DNA of 64,000 bases, taken from positions 1 through 64,000 of the forward strand of contig SVOJ01000004.1 in the NCBI GenBank assembly GCA_015066385.1, read 5' to 3'. Below, piece after piece: positions 53,676-61,732 of the stretch. Each line of letters starts with the position of its first letter. Position 1 is the stretch's first letter. The notes beneath the pieces were generated by a model that had not been told where the DNA came from, searched no databases, and saw nothing but the letters and a program-made list of their open reading frames with translations. Source of the DNA: Oscillospiraceae bacterium. GTDB lineage: Bacteria; Bacillota; Clostridia; Oscillospirales; Acutalibacteraceae. Both the position numbers and the translations under genes were made by a program.

Positions 53676-55511
53676 ATGACAAAAAGAAAGATGCAAATAT
53701 CCGATTTTCTGTTTCTGTTTGCACTGCTCGGTTGTGTAGGCTTGTTCGTGCTTTGCCTGCACGGATTTGCCGGGTTTGTGGATGAATCGTTTTATCCGAC
53801 CATCGCCTTGCGCCTGATCAACGGCGACAGCCTTGTGAAGGACGAGTGGCACTTGTCGCAATTTTCTTCCCTGTTTTTGTATCTGCCGGTGCGCTTATGG
53901 CTTGCCGTCAAAGGCTCAACAGACGGAATGGTGTTCTTTTTAAGATGCGTGTATGCAGGAATTCACACCGCATGCGCAACGGGAATTTATCTGTTTTTCC
54001 GCAAACACGGCATATGGGCTGTGCTTGCCGCCGTTTTGTTCTGTACGCAAACACCCATGCAGATCATAAACTTAAGTTACAATTCCCTGTTTGCACTGTT
54101 TCTGATTGCAGGCTGTCTTTTGTTACTGACGATTCATGAAAAGCAAAAACCGATTCTTTATATCCTCACGGGGCTCGTTTATGCCTGCGCCTGCGTATGC
54201 AATCCGCTTTTCTGCGCTGTTTTTGCGGTTTATTGCATTGCTTGTCTTATTCTCAGATACAGAAGCTGCGATTTTCACAAGCAAAACATTTTGCTTGCCA
54301 ACAAAAAACGGAGAAAAGAGAACAAAAAAGAACGCCCTTTGCCGCAGAATAAGCCTGCACATGGAATCTTTTTCAGCAAAAAAGCATTCTTGCTTTTCGC
54401 AATCGGCATCGCAATAACCGCTGTGATGTGCCTCGTTTTCTTCTTTGTAACCGGTGGCACTCTGTCCGATTTTTTGCAGAATTTCAAACACCTGCTGACT
54501 GACACCGAACACGGCATATTCAGATTCCCTCTTGAGGGCTTATGGGATAAAATAAAAAGCGTGGCAATTGCATTCAACACCATCAGTTTCGGTCTGTTCT
54601 TTTTACCTATTCCGCTGCTTGTTGCCTTGATTGCGGATAAAAAACGAAAAAATGCAAGTCACATCACGATTTATCTTGTGGTTTCTCTCGTCTTTGCAGT
54701 GTTTTACACAGCCGGTGTCGCGGTTGCCGTCATGAGCGGCGAAGGCGATATTCACTTTTTCTCACTGCCTTTTTACCTTCTCTCTTCGGTTTGCTACATT
54801 TTAACAAGCAACAAAAACAAAAAACTGTTTTACGGCATCTGGGTACCGAGCGCAATCGGCGCATTGGCACAGCATATGGCATCAAACCTCGCGTTAATGG
54901 CAATCGGTTGGGTGCTTGCAATCGGCAATATTGCAGGAGTTTTCTTTGTAAGAGATCTGCTCAAAGAACTGCAAAGCGAAAGGAAAGACTGCAAAAAAGT
55001 GTTACGGAGAATCATCTGCATAACACTTTGCTGCGGCCTCGGTTTGCAGATTGCATTTCAAAGTATCTCACTGTTTTTCAGATATTATCCCGACAAAGAA
55101 GAAAAGCAGATGATTGAAAACGGGCCGTATGAAAATCTGTATATCGACAAACGCTATTACGGAACATACAAACAGAGCCTTGCAGACCTTGATAAAATCA
55201 AAACGATAAGCAATGAAAACGATCCGATATTGATTTTATCGGATATGACATGGCTATATCTGTATATTGACCGCCCGTTCGGCTCCTATTCCGCATGGCA
55301 ATTGAGCTTTGAACCGAAACGTTTGCGTACATATTATGAACTTAACCCCGAAAAAACACCGAAATATATTTACATCAGTGCAGTGATACCACGTTCCAAT
55401 TACGGTGTCAGCTTTAAGGATGCAGAATTCAGAGCCGACGTCATGAAAGAAATGTTCCGCTGCAAAGAAGAAAAACTATCCCGCGGAATTCTACTGACGG
55501 TCATTGAATAA
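53676..55511 (+). CDS. Multi-pass membrane protein, GT-C glycosyltransferase-like
   Basis: About 611 residues. I use ATG 53676 (MTKRKMQISDFLF), 8 nt after AGGTGG; a GTG at 53664 overlaps the ribosome binding site. Roughly ten or more hydrophobic segments fill the first 460 residues, followed by a soluble C-terminal part of about 120 residues with several Tyr- and Asp-rich strands. After the first membrane segment comes FVDESFYPTIALRLINGDS, an acidic pair in the first outer loop as in ArnT/PMT-type GT-C enzymes, which move sugars from polyprenyl-phosphate carriers. A Lys/Arg-rich loop near residues 205-225 should be cytoplasmic. The divergent position next to the giant gene hints at surface glycosylation. 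Family and role are inference. Confidence 0.65.
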   Translation: MTKRKMQISDFLFLFALLGCVGLFVLCLHGFAGFVDESFYPTIALRLINGDSLVKDEWHLSQFSSLFLYLPVRLWLAVKGSTDGMVFFLRCVYAGIHTACATGIYLFFRKHGIWAVLAAVLFCTQTPMQIINLSYNSLFALFLIAGCLLLLTIHEKQKPILYILTGLVYACACVCNPLFCAVFAVYCIACLILRYRSCDFHKQNILLANKKRRKENKKERPLPQNKPAHGIFFSKKAFLLFAIGIAITAVMCLVFFFVTGGTLSDFLQNFKHLLTDTEHGIFRFPLEGLWDKIKSVAIAFNTISFGLFFLPIPLLVALIADKKRKNASHITIYLVVSLVFAVFYTAGVAVAVMSGEGDIHFFSLPFYLLSSVCYILTSNKNKKLFYGIWVPSAIGALAQHMASNLALMAIGWVLAIGNIAGVFFVRDLLKELQSERKDCKKVLRRIICITLCCGLGLQIAFQSISLFFRYYPDKEEKQMIENGPYENLYIDKRYYGTYKQSLADLDKIKTISNENDPILILSDMTWLYLYIDRPFGSYSAWQLSFEPKRLRTYYELNPEKTPKYIYISAVIPRSNYGVSFKDAEFRADVMKEMFRCKEEKLSRGILLTVIE

Positions 55512-55518
55512 AAAAAAC

Positions 55519-55551
55519 ATACCCTCTCCGCAAGCAAAACGGAGAAGGTAT
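55519..55551 (-). terminator. Rho-independent terminator of the Lgt-like gene
   Basis: The stem ATACC-TTCTCCG/CGGAGAGGGTAT (one mismatch) is followed on the minus strand by TTTTTTTT. On the plus strand the same hairpin lies directly after the GT-C-like stop codon but lacks a T tract. Confidence 0.75.
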
Positions 55552-55578
55552 ATATATTATATATAATGTAATATACAG

Positions 55579-56292
55579 TCAAGCGCGTTTTTTCTTTGCA
55601 AAAACCAACCAAAGGATGCCGACGAGGATGGTCAGAACCGAAAACCACTGCCAAACCGACAGTTGCAAAAAGATGTCGCCTTCCACGGCAAAGTCATAAT
55701 GGCGTAAAAATTCGAGGAAAAATCGGGGGACGGAATAGGCAATCTGCGCAATGGGAAACAGAAGACCAACACACTTTTTGCGGTGCATAAACCACATCAG
55801 CACCCCGGCAAGCGCAAAACAGAAAAAGGCTTCTGCCAACTGCACGGGAAACACGGTCTGCAGTGTCAGGCGGTTGACAATGCCGTGTTCACAGACGATT
55901 CCGTAGCAACAACCGTAAGAAAAACAGCCGATTTTTGCAAACCCGAGTGCCGCAACGGTGCCGACTGCATACAGATCGAGTTGCACATCGACATCTTTTT
56001 TTGCGATTGCGTACATACCCTTTATAAGAAAGGGAGAAAACAGCAGAATGCCGAACAAGCGAAAACGGCTTGCCGCCTGCACTTCGCCGCCGCTTGCGAA
56101 TAAAATGATCTCATTATAAAGATATGCCATCAATATCGCGCCGAACAGCGAGGCACAAAGCCCCGTCAGAGCCGACAAGAGTGCTTCTTTTTTTTTAATG
56201 TCATATTTTTTTCGCACTGAAAACAAATAAGCCGTACCGAACAAAAAACCCAGCCCGATAAAGCCATAATAAAAAGCAAGATATTTGTCCAT
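55579..56292 (-). CDS. Lgt-like membrane protein (prolipoprotein diacylglyceryl transferase homologue)
   Basis: A 237-residue integral membrane protein starting at ATG 56292 behind CGGAGTT, with about six to seven hydrophobic segments. The central loop KIGCFSYGCCYG takes the place of the RIGNFINGE motif of Lgt, and FPVQLAEAFFCFALAG corresponds to the HPTQLYE region. A Cys-rich GCCYG version is common among Lgt-like paralogues whose substrate is not established. True Lgt adds diacylglycerol to the lipobox Cys of lipoproteins; replacement of conserved Arg, Asn and His residues makes the same reaction doubtful. It is monocistronic with its own terminator. Confidence 0.7.
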   Translation of the reverse strand: MDKYLAFYYGFIGLGFLFGTAYLFSVRKKYDIKKKEALLSALTGLCASLFGAILMAYLYNEIILFASGGEVQAASRFRLFGILLFSPFLIKGMYAIAKKDVDVQLDLYAVGTVAALGFAKIGCFSYGCCYGIVCEHGIVNRLTLQTVFPVQLAEAFFCFALAGVLMWFMHRKKCVGLLFPIAQIAYSVPRFFLEFLRHYDFAVEGDIFLQLSVWQWFSVLTILVGILWLVFAKKKRA

Positions 56293-56356
56293 AATAACTC
56301 CGGATCAAAAATTTACTTCCCTATTTTATAAAATAAAAGGAAAAATGTCAACTGAT

Positions 56357-56385
56357 TTGACAAAACGAATAAAATATGATATGAT
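56357..56385 (+). promoter_or_regulatory. Promoter of the MgtC-family gene
   Basis: TTGACA (56357-56362), 17 bp, TATGAT (56380-56385), 30 bp before the start codon. A TATAAT also follows at 56385-56390. The leader is too short for a magnesium riboswitch. Confidence 0.65.
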
Positions 56386-56415
56386 ATAATATAAATATTT
56401 TGCGGAGGAATACAA

Positions 56416-57129
56416 ATGGATATCACGCAAATTGTGGATTTATTCCACACCCACTTCGGCGAATGGTGGGAACTGGTGCTTCGTCTGGTGGTTGCAGGGC
56501 TTTGCGGCGCCGTCATCGGCTACGAAAGAAGCCTCCGTCAGAAAGAAGCAGGACTTCGCACGCACATTATCCTTGCTCTCGGCTCGGCATTGGTGATGAT
56601 TGTTTCACAATACGGCTTTACCGAAGTCGTGCAGGCTTATGCCGACTACAAAATTCAGGCGGATATTTCCCGTGTGGCTTCCAATATTATGACGGGTGTC
56701 GGTTTCCTTGGCGCAGGTGTCATCTTCGTGCGCGGCGGCACAATCAAAGGCCTGACCACGGCAGCCGGCATCTGGGCCTGTGCGGGCATCAGCATCTGTA
56801 TCGGTGCAGGTATGTATACTTTAGGAATCATCGCAACCCTTTTGCTGTTGCTGGTGCAAATCATGTTGCACAAATTCCTGCCTGCTTCGGAAACAATGGA
56901 AAACAACATCATCACATTCACCGCAACAGACCATGAAGTGCTTGCAAAAGTGAAAAATTTTCTGGTTGCAAACAATATCAAAGTCATTTCCATTGAAACC
57001 AAACAGAAGTCCGACAAATCCGTTTATGTTGCAATGACCATTAAAATTGCAAAAAAGATGTCGCTTGAATCGGTGCTGAGCATGATGCACGATATTGAGG
57101 GTATCAAAGAATTTTCAATCAGTGTGTAA
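56416..57129 (+). CDS. MgtC/SapB family membrane protein
   Basis: A 237-residue protein starting at ATG 56416 behind GGAGG. Four or five membrane segments precede a soluble C-terminal domain (about 160-237) with an ACT-like alpha/beta pattern. The family signature GYERSLRQKEAGLRTHIILA followed by LGSALVMI, and the segment GVGFLGAGVIFVRGGTIKGL, are clear. Members affect magnesium homeostasis, membrane potential or ATP synthase activity; the molecular action outside Salmonella is unsettled. It is a single-gene unit with its own promoter and terminator. Confidence 0.93.
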   Translation: MDITQIVDLFHTHFGEWWELVLRLVVAGLCGAVIGYERSLRQKEAGLRTHIILALGSALVMIVSQYGFTEVVQAYADYKIQADISRVASNIMTGVGFLGAGVIFVRGGTIKGLTTAAGIWACAGISICIGAGMYTLGIIATLLLLLVQIMLHKFLPASETMENNIITFTATDHEVLAKVKNFLVANNIKVISIETKQKSDKSVYVAMTIKIAKKMSLESVLSMMHDIEGIKEFSISV

Positions 57130-57148
57130 AGAAAAAAAACAGATGATA

Positions 57149-57182
57149 AAAAGGAACTGTAAACAAATGCAGTTCCTTTTTT
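57149..57182 (+). terminator. Rho-independent terminator of the MgtC-family gene
   Basis: An 11-bp stem AAAAGGAACTG/CAGTTCCTTTT with a 10-nt loop runs into TTTTTT, 20 bp past the stop codon. Confidence 0.88.
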
Positions 57183-57227
57183 GTGCGAAAAATTGCAGTT
57201 TATCGACACATTCGTTTTCCCATTTTG

Positions 57228-57260
57228 CAAAAAAAAACAGGCTCTGTGTTTGACAGAGCC
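57228..57260 (-). terminator. Rho-independent terminator of the GAPDH gene
   Basis: On the minus strand GGCTCTGT/ACAGAGCC with a 5-nt loop is followed by TGTTTTTTTTT. It lies about 40 bp past the stop codon. Confidence 0.88.
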
Positions 57261-57300
57261 CGTTATAAAATCAATTTCTACTCGCCTTGCGGTCAGGTAC

Positions 57301-58317
57301 TTACAGTTCTGCGAAGTACTTGATGGTGCGGACCATCTGGCTGGTGTAGGAGTTTTCGTTGTCGTACCAGGAAACGACCTGTACCTGATAGGTATCGTCG
57401 TCGATCTTGGCAACCATGGTCTGGGTAGCATCGAACAGAGAACCGAAGCGGATGCCGATAACGTCGGAAGAAACAATCTGATCTTCGTTGTAACCGAAAG
57501 ATTCGGACGCAGCAGCCTTCATAGCAGCATTGATGCCTGCAGCAGTGATGTCCTTACCCTTAACAACAGCAACAAGAATGGTGGTGGAGCCGGTGCAGGT
57601 GGGAACACGCTGTGCGGAACCGATGAGTTTGCCGTTGAGTTCGGGAATTACAAGACCGATAGCCTTTGCAGCGCCGGTGGAGTTGGGAACGATGTTCTGT
57701 GCGCCTGCACGAGCACGACGAAGGTCACCCTTTCTGTGGGGGCCGTCGAGGATCATCTGATCGCCGGTGTAAGCATGAACGGTGGTCATGATACCGCTCT
57801 GGATTGCAGCGTAATCGTTGAGAGCCTTTGCCATGGGAGCAAGGCAGTTGGTGGTACAGGAAGCAGCGGAGATGATCTGATCATCAGCGGTAAGAGTGTT
57901 TTCATTTACGGAGTAAACGATGGTCTTGAGATCGTTGCCTGCGGGAGCGGAAATAACAACTTTCTTTGCGCCTGCGTTGATGTGAGCCATGCTCTTATCT
58001 TTGGAGCAGTAGAAACCTGTGCATTCGAGAACAACGTCAACACCGATTTCGCCCCAGGGGAGTTCAGCAGCGTTTGCCATTGCATAGATCTTGATGGTTT
58101 TGCCGTCTACGGTGATGGTGCCTGCTTCGTCGTCTGCACAGACACAGTGACCGTCGTAACGACCCTGAGCGGTGTCATACTTAAGAAGATGTGCAAGCAT
58201 AGAGGGCTTGGTAAGGTCGTTGATAGCGACGACTTCGTAACCTTCTGCGCCAAACATCTGACGGAATGCAAGACGGCCGATTCTGCCGAAACCATTGATT
58301 GCTACTTTAACTGCCAT
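57301..58317 (-). CDS. gapA: Glyceraldehyde-3-phosphate dehydrogenase
   Basis: A 338-residue protein starting at ATG 58317 behind GGAGG. The N-terminus has the NAD-binding [16 protein letters not shown], the active site is [15 protein letters not shown] with the catalytic Cys, and the C-terminal half has the usual [19 protein letters not shown] and [15 protein letters not shown]. It converts glyceraldehyde 3-phosphate to 1,3-bisphosphoglycerate with NAD in glycolysis. The codons are heavily biased, as expected for a very abundant enzyme. It is monocistronic; the usual pgk-tpi neighbours are absent. Confidence 0.98.
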   Translation of the reverse strand: MAVKVAINGFGRIGRLAFRQMFGAEGYEVVAINDLTKPSMLAHLLKYDTAQGRYDGHCVCADDEAGTITVDGKTIKIYAMANAAELPWGEIGVDVVLECTGFYCSKDKSMAHINAGAKKVVISAPAGNDLKTIVYSVNENTLTADDQIISAASCTTNCLAPMAKALNDYAAIQSGIMTTVHAYTGDQMILDGPHRKGDLRRARAGAQNIVPNSTGAAKAIGLVIPELNGKLIGSAQRVPTCTGSTTILVAVVKGKDITAAGINAAMKAAASESFGYNEDQIVSSDVIGIRFGSLFDATQTMVAKIDDDTYQVQVVSWYDNENSYTSQMVRTIKYFAEL

Positions 58318-58362
58318 TTTAAAATTCCTCCAATTATTTAATTTAAAAATTTAACCGTATCT

Positions 58363-58390
58363 ATTATACATTCTGCAAAAATTTTTGCAA
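58363..58390 (-). promoter_or_regulatory. GAPDH gene promoter
   Basis: On the minus strand TTGCAA (58390-58385), 16 bp, TATAAT (58368-58363). Confidence 0.6.
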
Positions 58391-58415
58391 GTGTTTTTAT
58401 TGAAAAAGACGGTGC

Positions 58416-58433
58416 TTGACAAAAGTTTGTCAA
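58416..58433. promoter_or_regulatory. Perfect palindrome upstream of the GAPDH promoter
   Basis: TTGACAAA-AG-TTTGTCAA is a perfect 8-2-8 inverted repeat, 26 bp upstream of the -35 box and 38 bp past the end of the dehydrogenase gene. It has no T tract, so a protein-binding site is likelier than a terminator. The regulator is unknown. Confidence 0.5.
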
Positions 58434-58470
58434 AATCGGATAAAAATTCAGAAAATGCAAATATATTCTT

Positions 58471-59427
58471 TTACATATTTACAACATTTATCGGACTGCC
58501 GTTTATGAATGCGCGGATATTCTCAACAAAAATATCCATCAATCTCTGTCTTGTTTCAAGCGGAGCCCATGCAATGTGCGGCGTGATGTAACAGTTTTTT
58601 GCCGTCAATAAGGGGTTTTCTGCTTTGGGCGGCTCGGTGGAAAGCACATCAACACCCACCCCTGCAATGCGGTCTTCATTGAGTGCATCTGCCAAAGCCT
58701 GTTCATCCACAACGGGTCCTCTGGAAGTATTGACCAGAAATGCATTTTCTTTCATTTTACTCAAAAATTCTGCATTGACGAGGCCGTTTGTATCCTTTGT
58801 TAAAGGGCAATGCAGGGAAATAAAATCACTCTCACGCGCAAGCGTGTCAAGATCAACGAATCCGACATCTGAATCCGCATATTTTTCGGGATGTGCGGTG
58901 TTTGCAAGGATTTTCATGCCGAATGCTTTACCGATTTGGGCGACCTTTTGGCCGATCTTGCCGTAGCCGACAATACCCAGTGTTTTGCCTGCGACTTCGC
59001 AGATGGGGGCAACGCGGAAAGTAAAATCGGGGCAGGCTGTCCACGCACCGTCCCTGACAGCGGCGGAGTGTTCGGCAACACGCGAAGCGTGCGCAAGAAT
59101 GAAGCTGAAAACATACTGTGCCACACTGTCCGTTGAGTAAGCGGGAATATTGGCAACGGGAATTCCCCGTTCGGCACAGCATTCGGTATCAATAATATTA
59201 TAACCCGTAGCAAGAATGGCAACAAAACGAAGATCGGGTAATTGTTCAATAATTTCACGTGTCAGCGGCACTTTGTTGACCACAACGATTTCGGCACCTG
59301 CGGCACGCTTGAGCACCTCTTCAGGTGCAGTACGATCATATACGGTCAGCTCACACAGTTGTTTTGCGGCATCCCACGAAAGATCGCCCGGATTTTCACA
59401 GAATCCGTCCAGAATAACAGCTTTCAC
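58471..59427 (-). CDS. D-2-hydroxyacid dehydrogenase (glycerate/hydroxypyruvate type)
   Basis: About 318 residues. GTG 59427 (MKAVILDGFCENPGDLSW) is preferred because AAAAGGAGG is 7 nt upstream; ATG 59433 would sit only about 1 nt from it. The Rossmann motif is LGIVGYGKIGQKVAQIGKAF. The catalytic triad of the family is present: Arg in VNTSRGPVVDEQAL, Glu in LSTEPPKAENPL and His in ITPHIAWAPLETRQR. The WAPLETRQRLMD end is typical of glycerate dehydrogenases that reduce hydroxypyruvate with NAD(P)H; lactate or other 2-oxoacids are possible substrates. No serine or glycine pathway genes lie beside it. Confidence 0.88.
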   Translation of the reverse strand: MKAVILDGFCENPGDLSWDAAKQLCELTVYDRTAPEEVLKRAAGAEIVVVNKVPLTREIIEQLPDLRFVAILATGYNIIDTECCAERGIPVANIPAYSTDSVAQYVFSFILAHASRVAEHSAAVRDGAWTACPDFTFRVAPICEVAGKTLGIVGYGKIGQKVAQIGKAFGMKILANTAHPEKYADSDVGFVDLDTLARESDFISLHCPLTKDTNGLVNAEFLSKMKENAFLVNTSRGPVVDEQALADALNEDRIAGVGVDVLSTEPPKAENPLLTAKNCYITPHIAWAPLETRQRLMDIFVENIRAFINGSPINVVNM

Positions 59428-59518
59428 AAGCATTCCTCCTTTTCCGGTTTGTTATTATACCACATTTTTCCTGCAATAGAAAGTATTTTTTGCCGTCCGG
59501 AAAGATTTTTAAAAATGA

Positions 59519-59547
59519 TTGACCTGTTCGTGAAAATAATATATAAT
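59519..59547 (+). promoter_or_regulatory. Promoter of the TVP38-type gene and possibly galK-mutS2
   Basis: TTGACC (59519-59524), 17 bp, TATAAT (59542-59547), about 17 bp before the start codon. Confidence 0.6.
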
Positions 59548-59563
59548 ATAAGTTGGTGATTTT

Positions 59564-60358
59564 TTGAAGAAAAAGTACAGCCTTGAACAACGGGCAAGAC
59601 GCATCACAAAAGCATACGGCATTACGCTGCTCGTTGTAGCGGCTGTGTTGCTTATTATCTCTTTCCTGATGCACCTTGAACCCGTACAGGCAAAATATGC
59701 ACAATGGCTGACTTATCTGGATGATTTTGAATATCAGATCACAACATTGGAAGACAAATGGATGATCCTTGTCGTTCTGTTTCTGCTGTTCCTTGTGCGG
59801 TGCATTCTGCCGTTTTATCCGCTGAGTGTTATTCTTGTGATCAGCGGTGTGGTATTTCCGTCATGGATCGCATTTTTTATCAACATGGGCGGCATGGCAC
59901 TGGGCATGGGAATCCGTTTCTATACCGGCAAAGAAATGGGAGAAGGCTACACCCTGAAACTGTTGCGCAAATATCCCATTTTTGATGTCATTTTAGAAAA
60001 AAACGGGCTGAGCAATTCCGTTTTGCTGTTTTTGTTCCGCTTGTTTCCCGGTGTACCTCCGAATTCCGTCAGCCAGATTTACGGTTCACTGCACTTCCCC
60101 GTGAAAAAATATTTTCTCATTTCGCTGGCAGGCATTGCCCCGCGCATTCTGACCTACAGTTTCATCGGCCGCAGTGTGACCGATCCGCTGTCGCCGTCCT
60201 TCCTTGCGCCAATCATTGTTCTGCTGACACTTTCAGGGGTGTCTTTGCTGGGTTTTCACGCCATTATTGCACTCAGCGTGCATGTGCAGGAACTCGTTAC
60301 GGCAAAAAAGAAGCCGCCTGCAGGCTATAAACAAACAGATCACCAAAATAAAGCATAA
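59564..60358 (+). CDS. TVP38/TMEM64 (VTT/DedA-like) membrane protein
   Basis: A 264-residue protein starting at TTG 59564 (MKKKYSLEQRARRITKAYGI) after a weak AGTTGGTGA. There are about five to six hydrophobic segments. The central VTT domain carries FLVRCILPFYPLSVILVISG and the downstream FRLFPGVPPNSVSQIYGSLH, equivalent to the conserved re-entrant loop with Arg-Pro of DedA/TVP38 proteins. Family members are thought to move phospholipid or undecaprenyl-phosphate between membrane leaflets. The Lys/Pro-rich tail is cytoplasmic. galK follows 42 bp later, possibly in the same transcript. Confidence 0.85.
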   Translation: MKKKYSLEQRARRITKAYGITLLVVAAVLLIISFLMHLEPVQAKYAQWLTYLDDFEYQITTLEDKWMILVVLFLLFLVRCILPFYPLSVILVISGVVFPSWIAFFINMGGMALGMGIRFYTGKEMGEGYTLKLLRKYPIFDVILEKNGLSNSVLLFLFRLFPGVPPNSVSQIYGSLHFPVKKYFLISLAGIAPRILTYSFIGRSVTDPLSPSFLAPIIVLLTLSGVSLLGFHAIIALSVHVQELVTAKKKPPAGYKQTDHQNKA

Positions 60359-60400
60359 TTTTCTTAATTTCAATATATTTTCCCGATTGAAAGGATGTTT

Positions 60401-61687
60401 ATGATGAAAACACTTTGTGAAATGAAAAAAAACATTGTCGACGGCGGTTTTGATACCGCCCTTACCCGTCTTTACGGTGAAAAGGACCTGTGTGCACAGC
60501 GTACAAGATATGTGTCCCTGGCCGACAGTTTTGCATCTGTATACGGTGAAAAGAACGATATCCGTTTCTTCTCCGCTCCCGGCAGAACCGAAGTCTGCGG
60601 CAACCACACCGACCACAACAAAGGCTGTGTTCTGGCGGCAGGCATCAACCTCGATGCCATTGCTTGCGTTGCGGCAAATGACGAAAATATTGTCCGTCTG
60701 AAAAGTGTGGAATACCCCAAGGAAGATGTGGTTGACCTGTCTGTTCTGACTCCCGTTGCGGAAGAAAAGGACCATTCCGCCGCACTCATCCGCGGTGTTG
60801 CCGCCCGTTTTGTGCAGCTCGGCTACAAGGTCGGCGGTTTTGACTGCGTGACCACCAACAAAGTTATTGCAGGTTCCGGTCTTTCTTCGTCTGCCGCTTT
60901 CGAAGTGCTTGTGGGCACCATTTTTAATTATCTTTACAATGACGGCGCTATCTCCGCTGTCGAAATTGCAAAAATCGCTCAGTATGCAGAAAACGTATTC
61001 TTCGGCAAGCCCTGCGGACTGATGGATCAGATGGCATGCTCGGTCGGCGGTTTTGTGCAGATCGACTTTGCAGACACCGAAAAACCCGTCATCACCCCTG
61101 TTACATTCGACTTTACTTCCTGCGGTCATGCGCTTGTCATCACCGACACCCGCGCAAGCCATGCAGACCTGACGGACGAATATGCCGCCATCCGCAAGGA
61201 AATGGAATCCGTCGCCGCTGTGTTCGGCAAAACCTGTCTGCGTGAAACGGATGAAGCGGAAGTCATGGCAAACATGGCACTTGTGCGCGAAAAATGCGGT
61301 GAACGTGCCTGCCTTCGTGCCATACATTTTTATAACGACAACCGCAGAGTCGAAAAAGAAGCCGCTGCCCTCAAGGCAGGTGATTTCGAAGCCTTCAAGA
61401 AGCTTGTTATCGAAAGCGGCAACTCCTCTTACATGTATAACCAGAATGTTTTTGTAAAAATCAAGGATGCAGGTCAGCCCGTATCCCTCGCACTCGCTCT
61501 GAGCGACAGCGTACTTGCAGGCAAGGGCGCATGGCGCGTTCACGGCGGCGGTTTTGCAGGAACCATACAGGCTTTCGTCCCCGAAGAATTGCTTGATACA
61601 TACATTGCAACCCTTGAATCCGTATTCGGCGAAGGTGCTTGCTATGTTCTTTCCATCCGCAGTGTCGGCGGCACGGAAGTTAAGTAA
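60401..61687 (+). CDS. galK: Galactokinase-like GHMP sugar kinase
   Basis: About 428 residues. ATG 60401 is favoured, 6 nt after AAAGG; an ATG at 60395 abuts it. The N-terminal substrate signature APGRTEVCGNHTDHNKGCVL is the galactokinase motif. GSGLSSSAAFE is the GHMP phosphate loop, CGLMDQMACSVGG carries the catalytic Asp, and RVHGGGFAGTIQAFVP is the C-terminal motif 3. The product is likely galactose 1-phosphate. The protein is about 40 residues longer at the N-terminus than the E. coli enzyme. No galT or galE is adjacent, so the substrate may be another hexose or N-acetylgalactosamine. Confidence 0.88.
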   Translation: MMKTLCEMKKNIVDGGFDTALTRLYGEKDLCAQRTRYVSLADSFASVYGEKNDIRFFSAPGRTEVCGNHTDHNKGCVLAAGINLDAIACVAANDENIVRLKSVEYPKEDVVDLSVLTPVAEEKDHSAALIRGVAARFVQLGYKVGGFDCVTTNKVIAGSGLSSSAAFEVLVGTIFNYLYNDGAISAVEIAKIAQYAENVFFGKPCGLMDQMACSVGGFVQIDFADTEKPVITPVTFDFTSCGHALVITDTRASHADLTDEYAAIRKEMESVAAVFGKTCLRETDEAEVMANMALVREKCGERACLRAIHFYNDNRRVEKEAAALKAGDFEAFKKLVIESGNSSYMYNQNVFVKIKDAGQPVSLALALSDSVLAGKGAWRVHGGGFAGTIQAFVPEELLDTYIATLESVFGEGACYVLSIRSVGGTEVK

Positions 61688-61732
61688 AAAAAACACTTAA
61701 CGAAAGGCGAATTTTTTCGCAGAATATATACC

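Noticed and set aside
57181-58341. Long plus-strand frame opposite GAPDH
   Set aside because: Antisense shadow of a highly biased, certain gene; no start signals and no recognisable protein.
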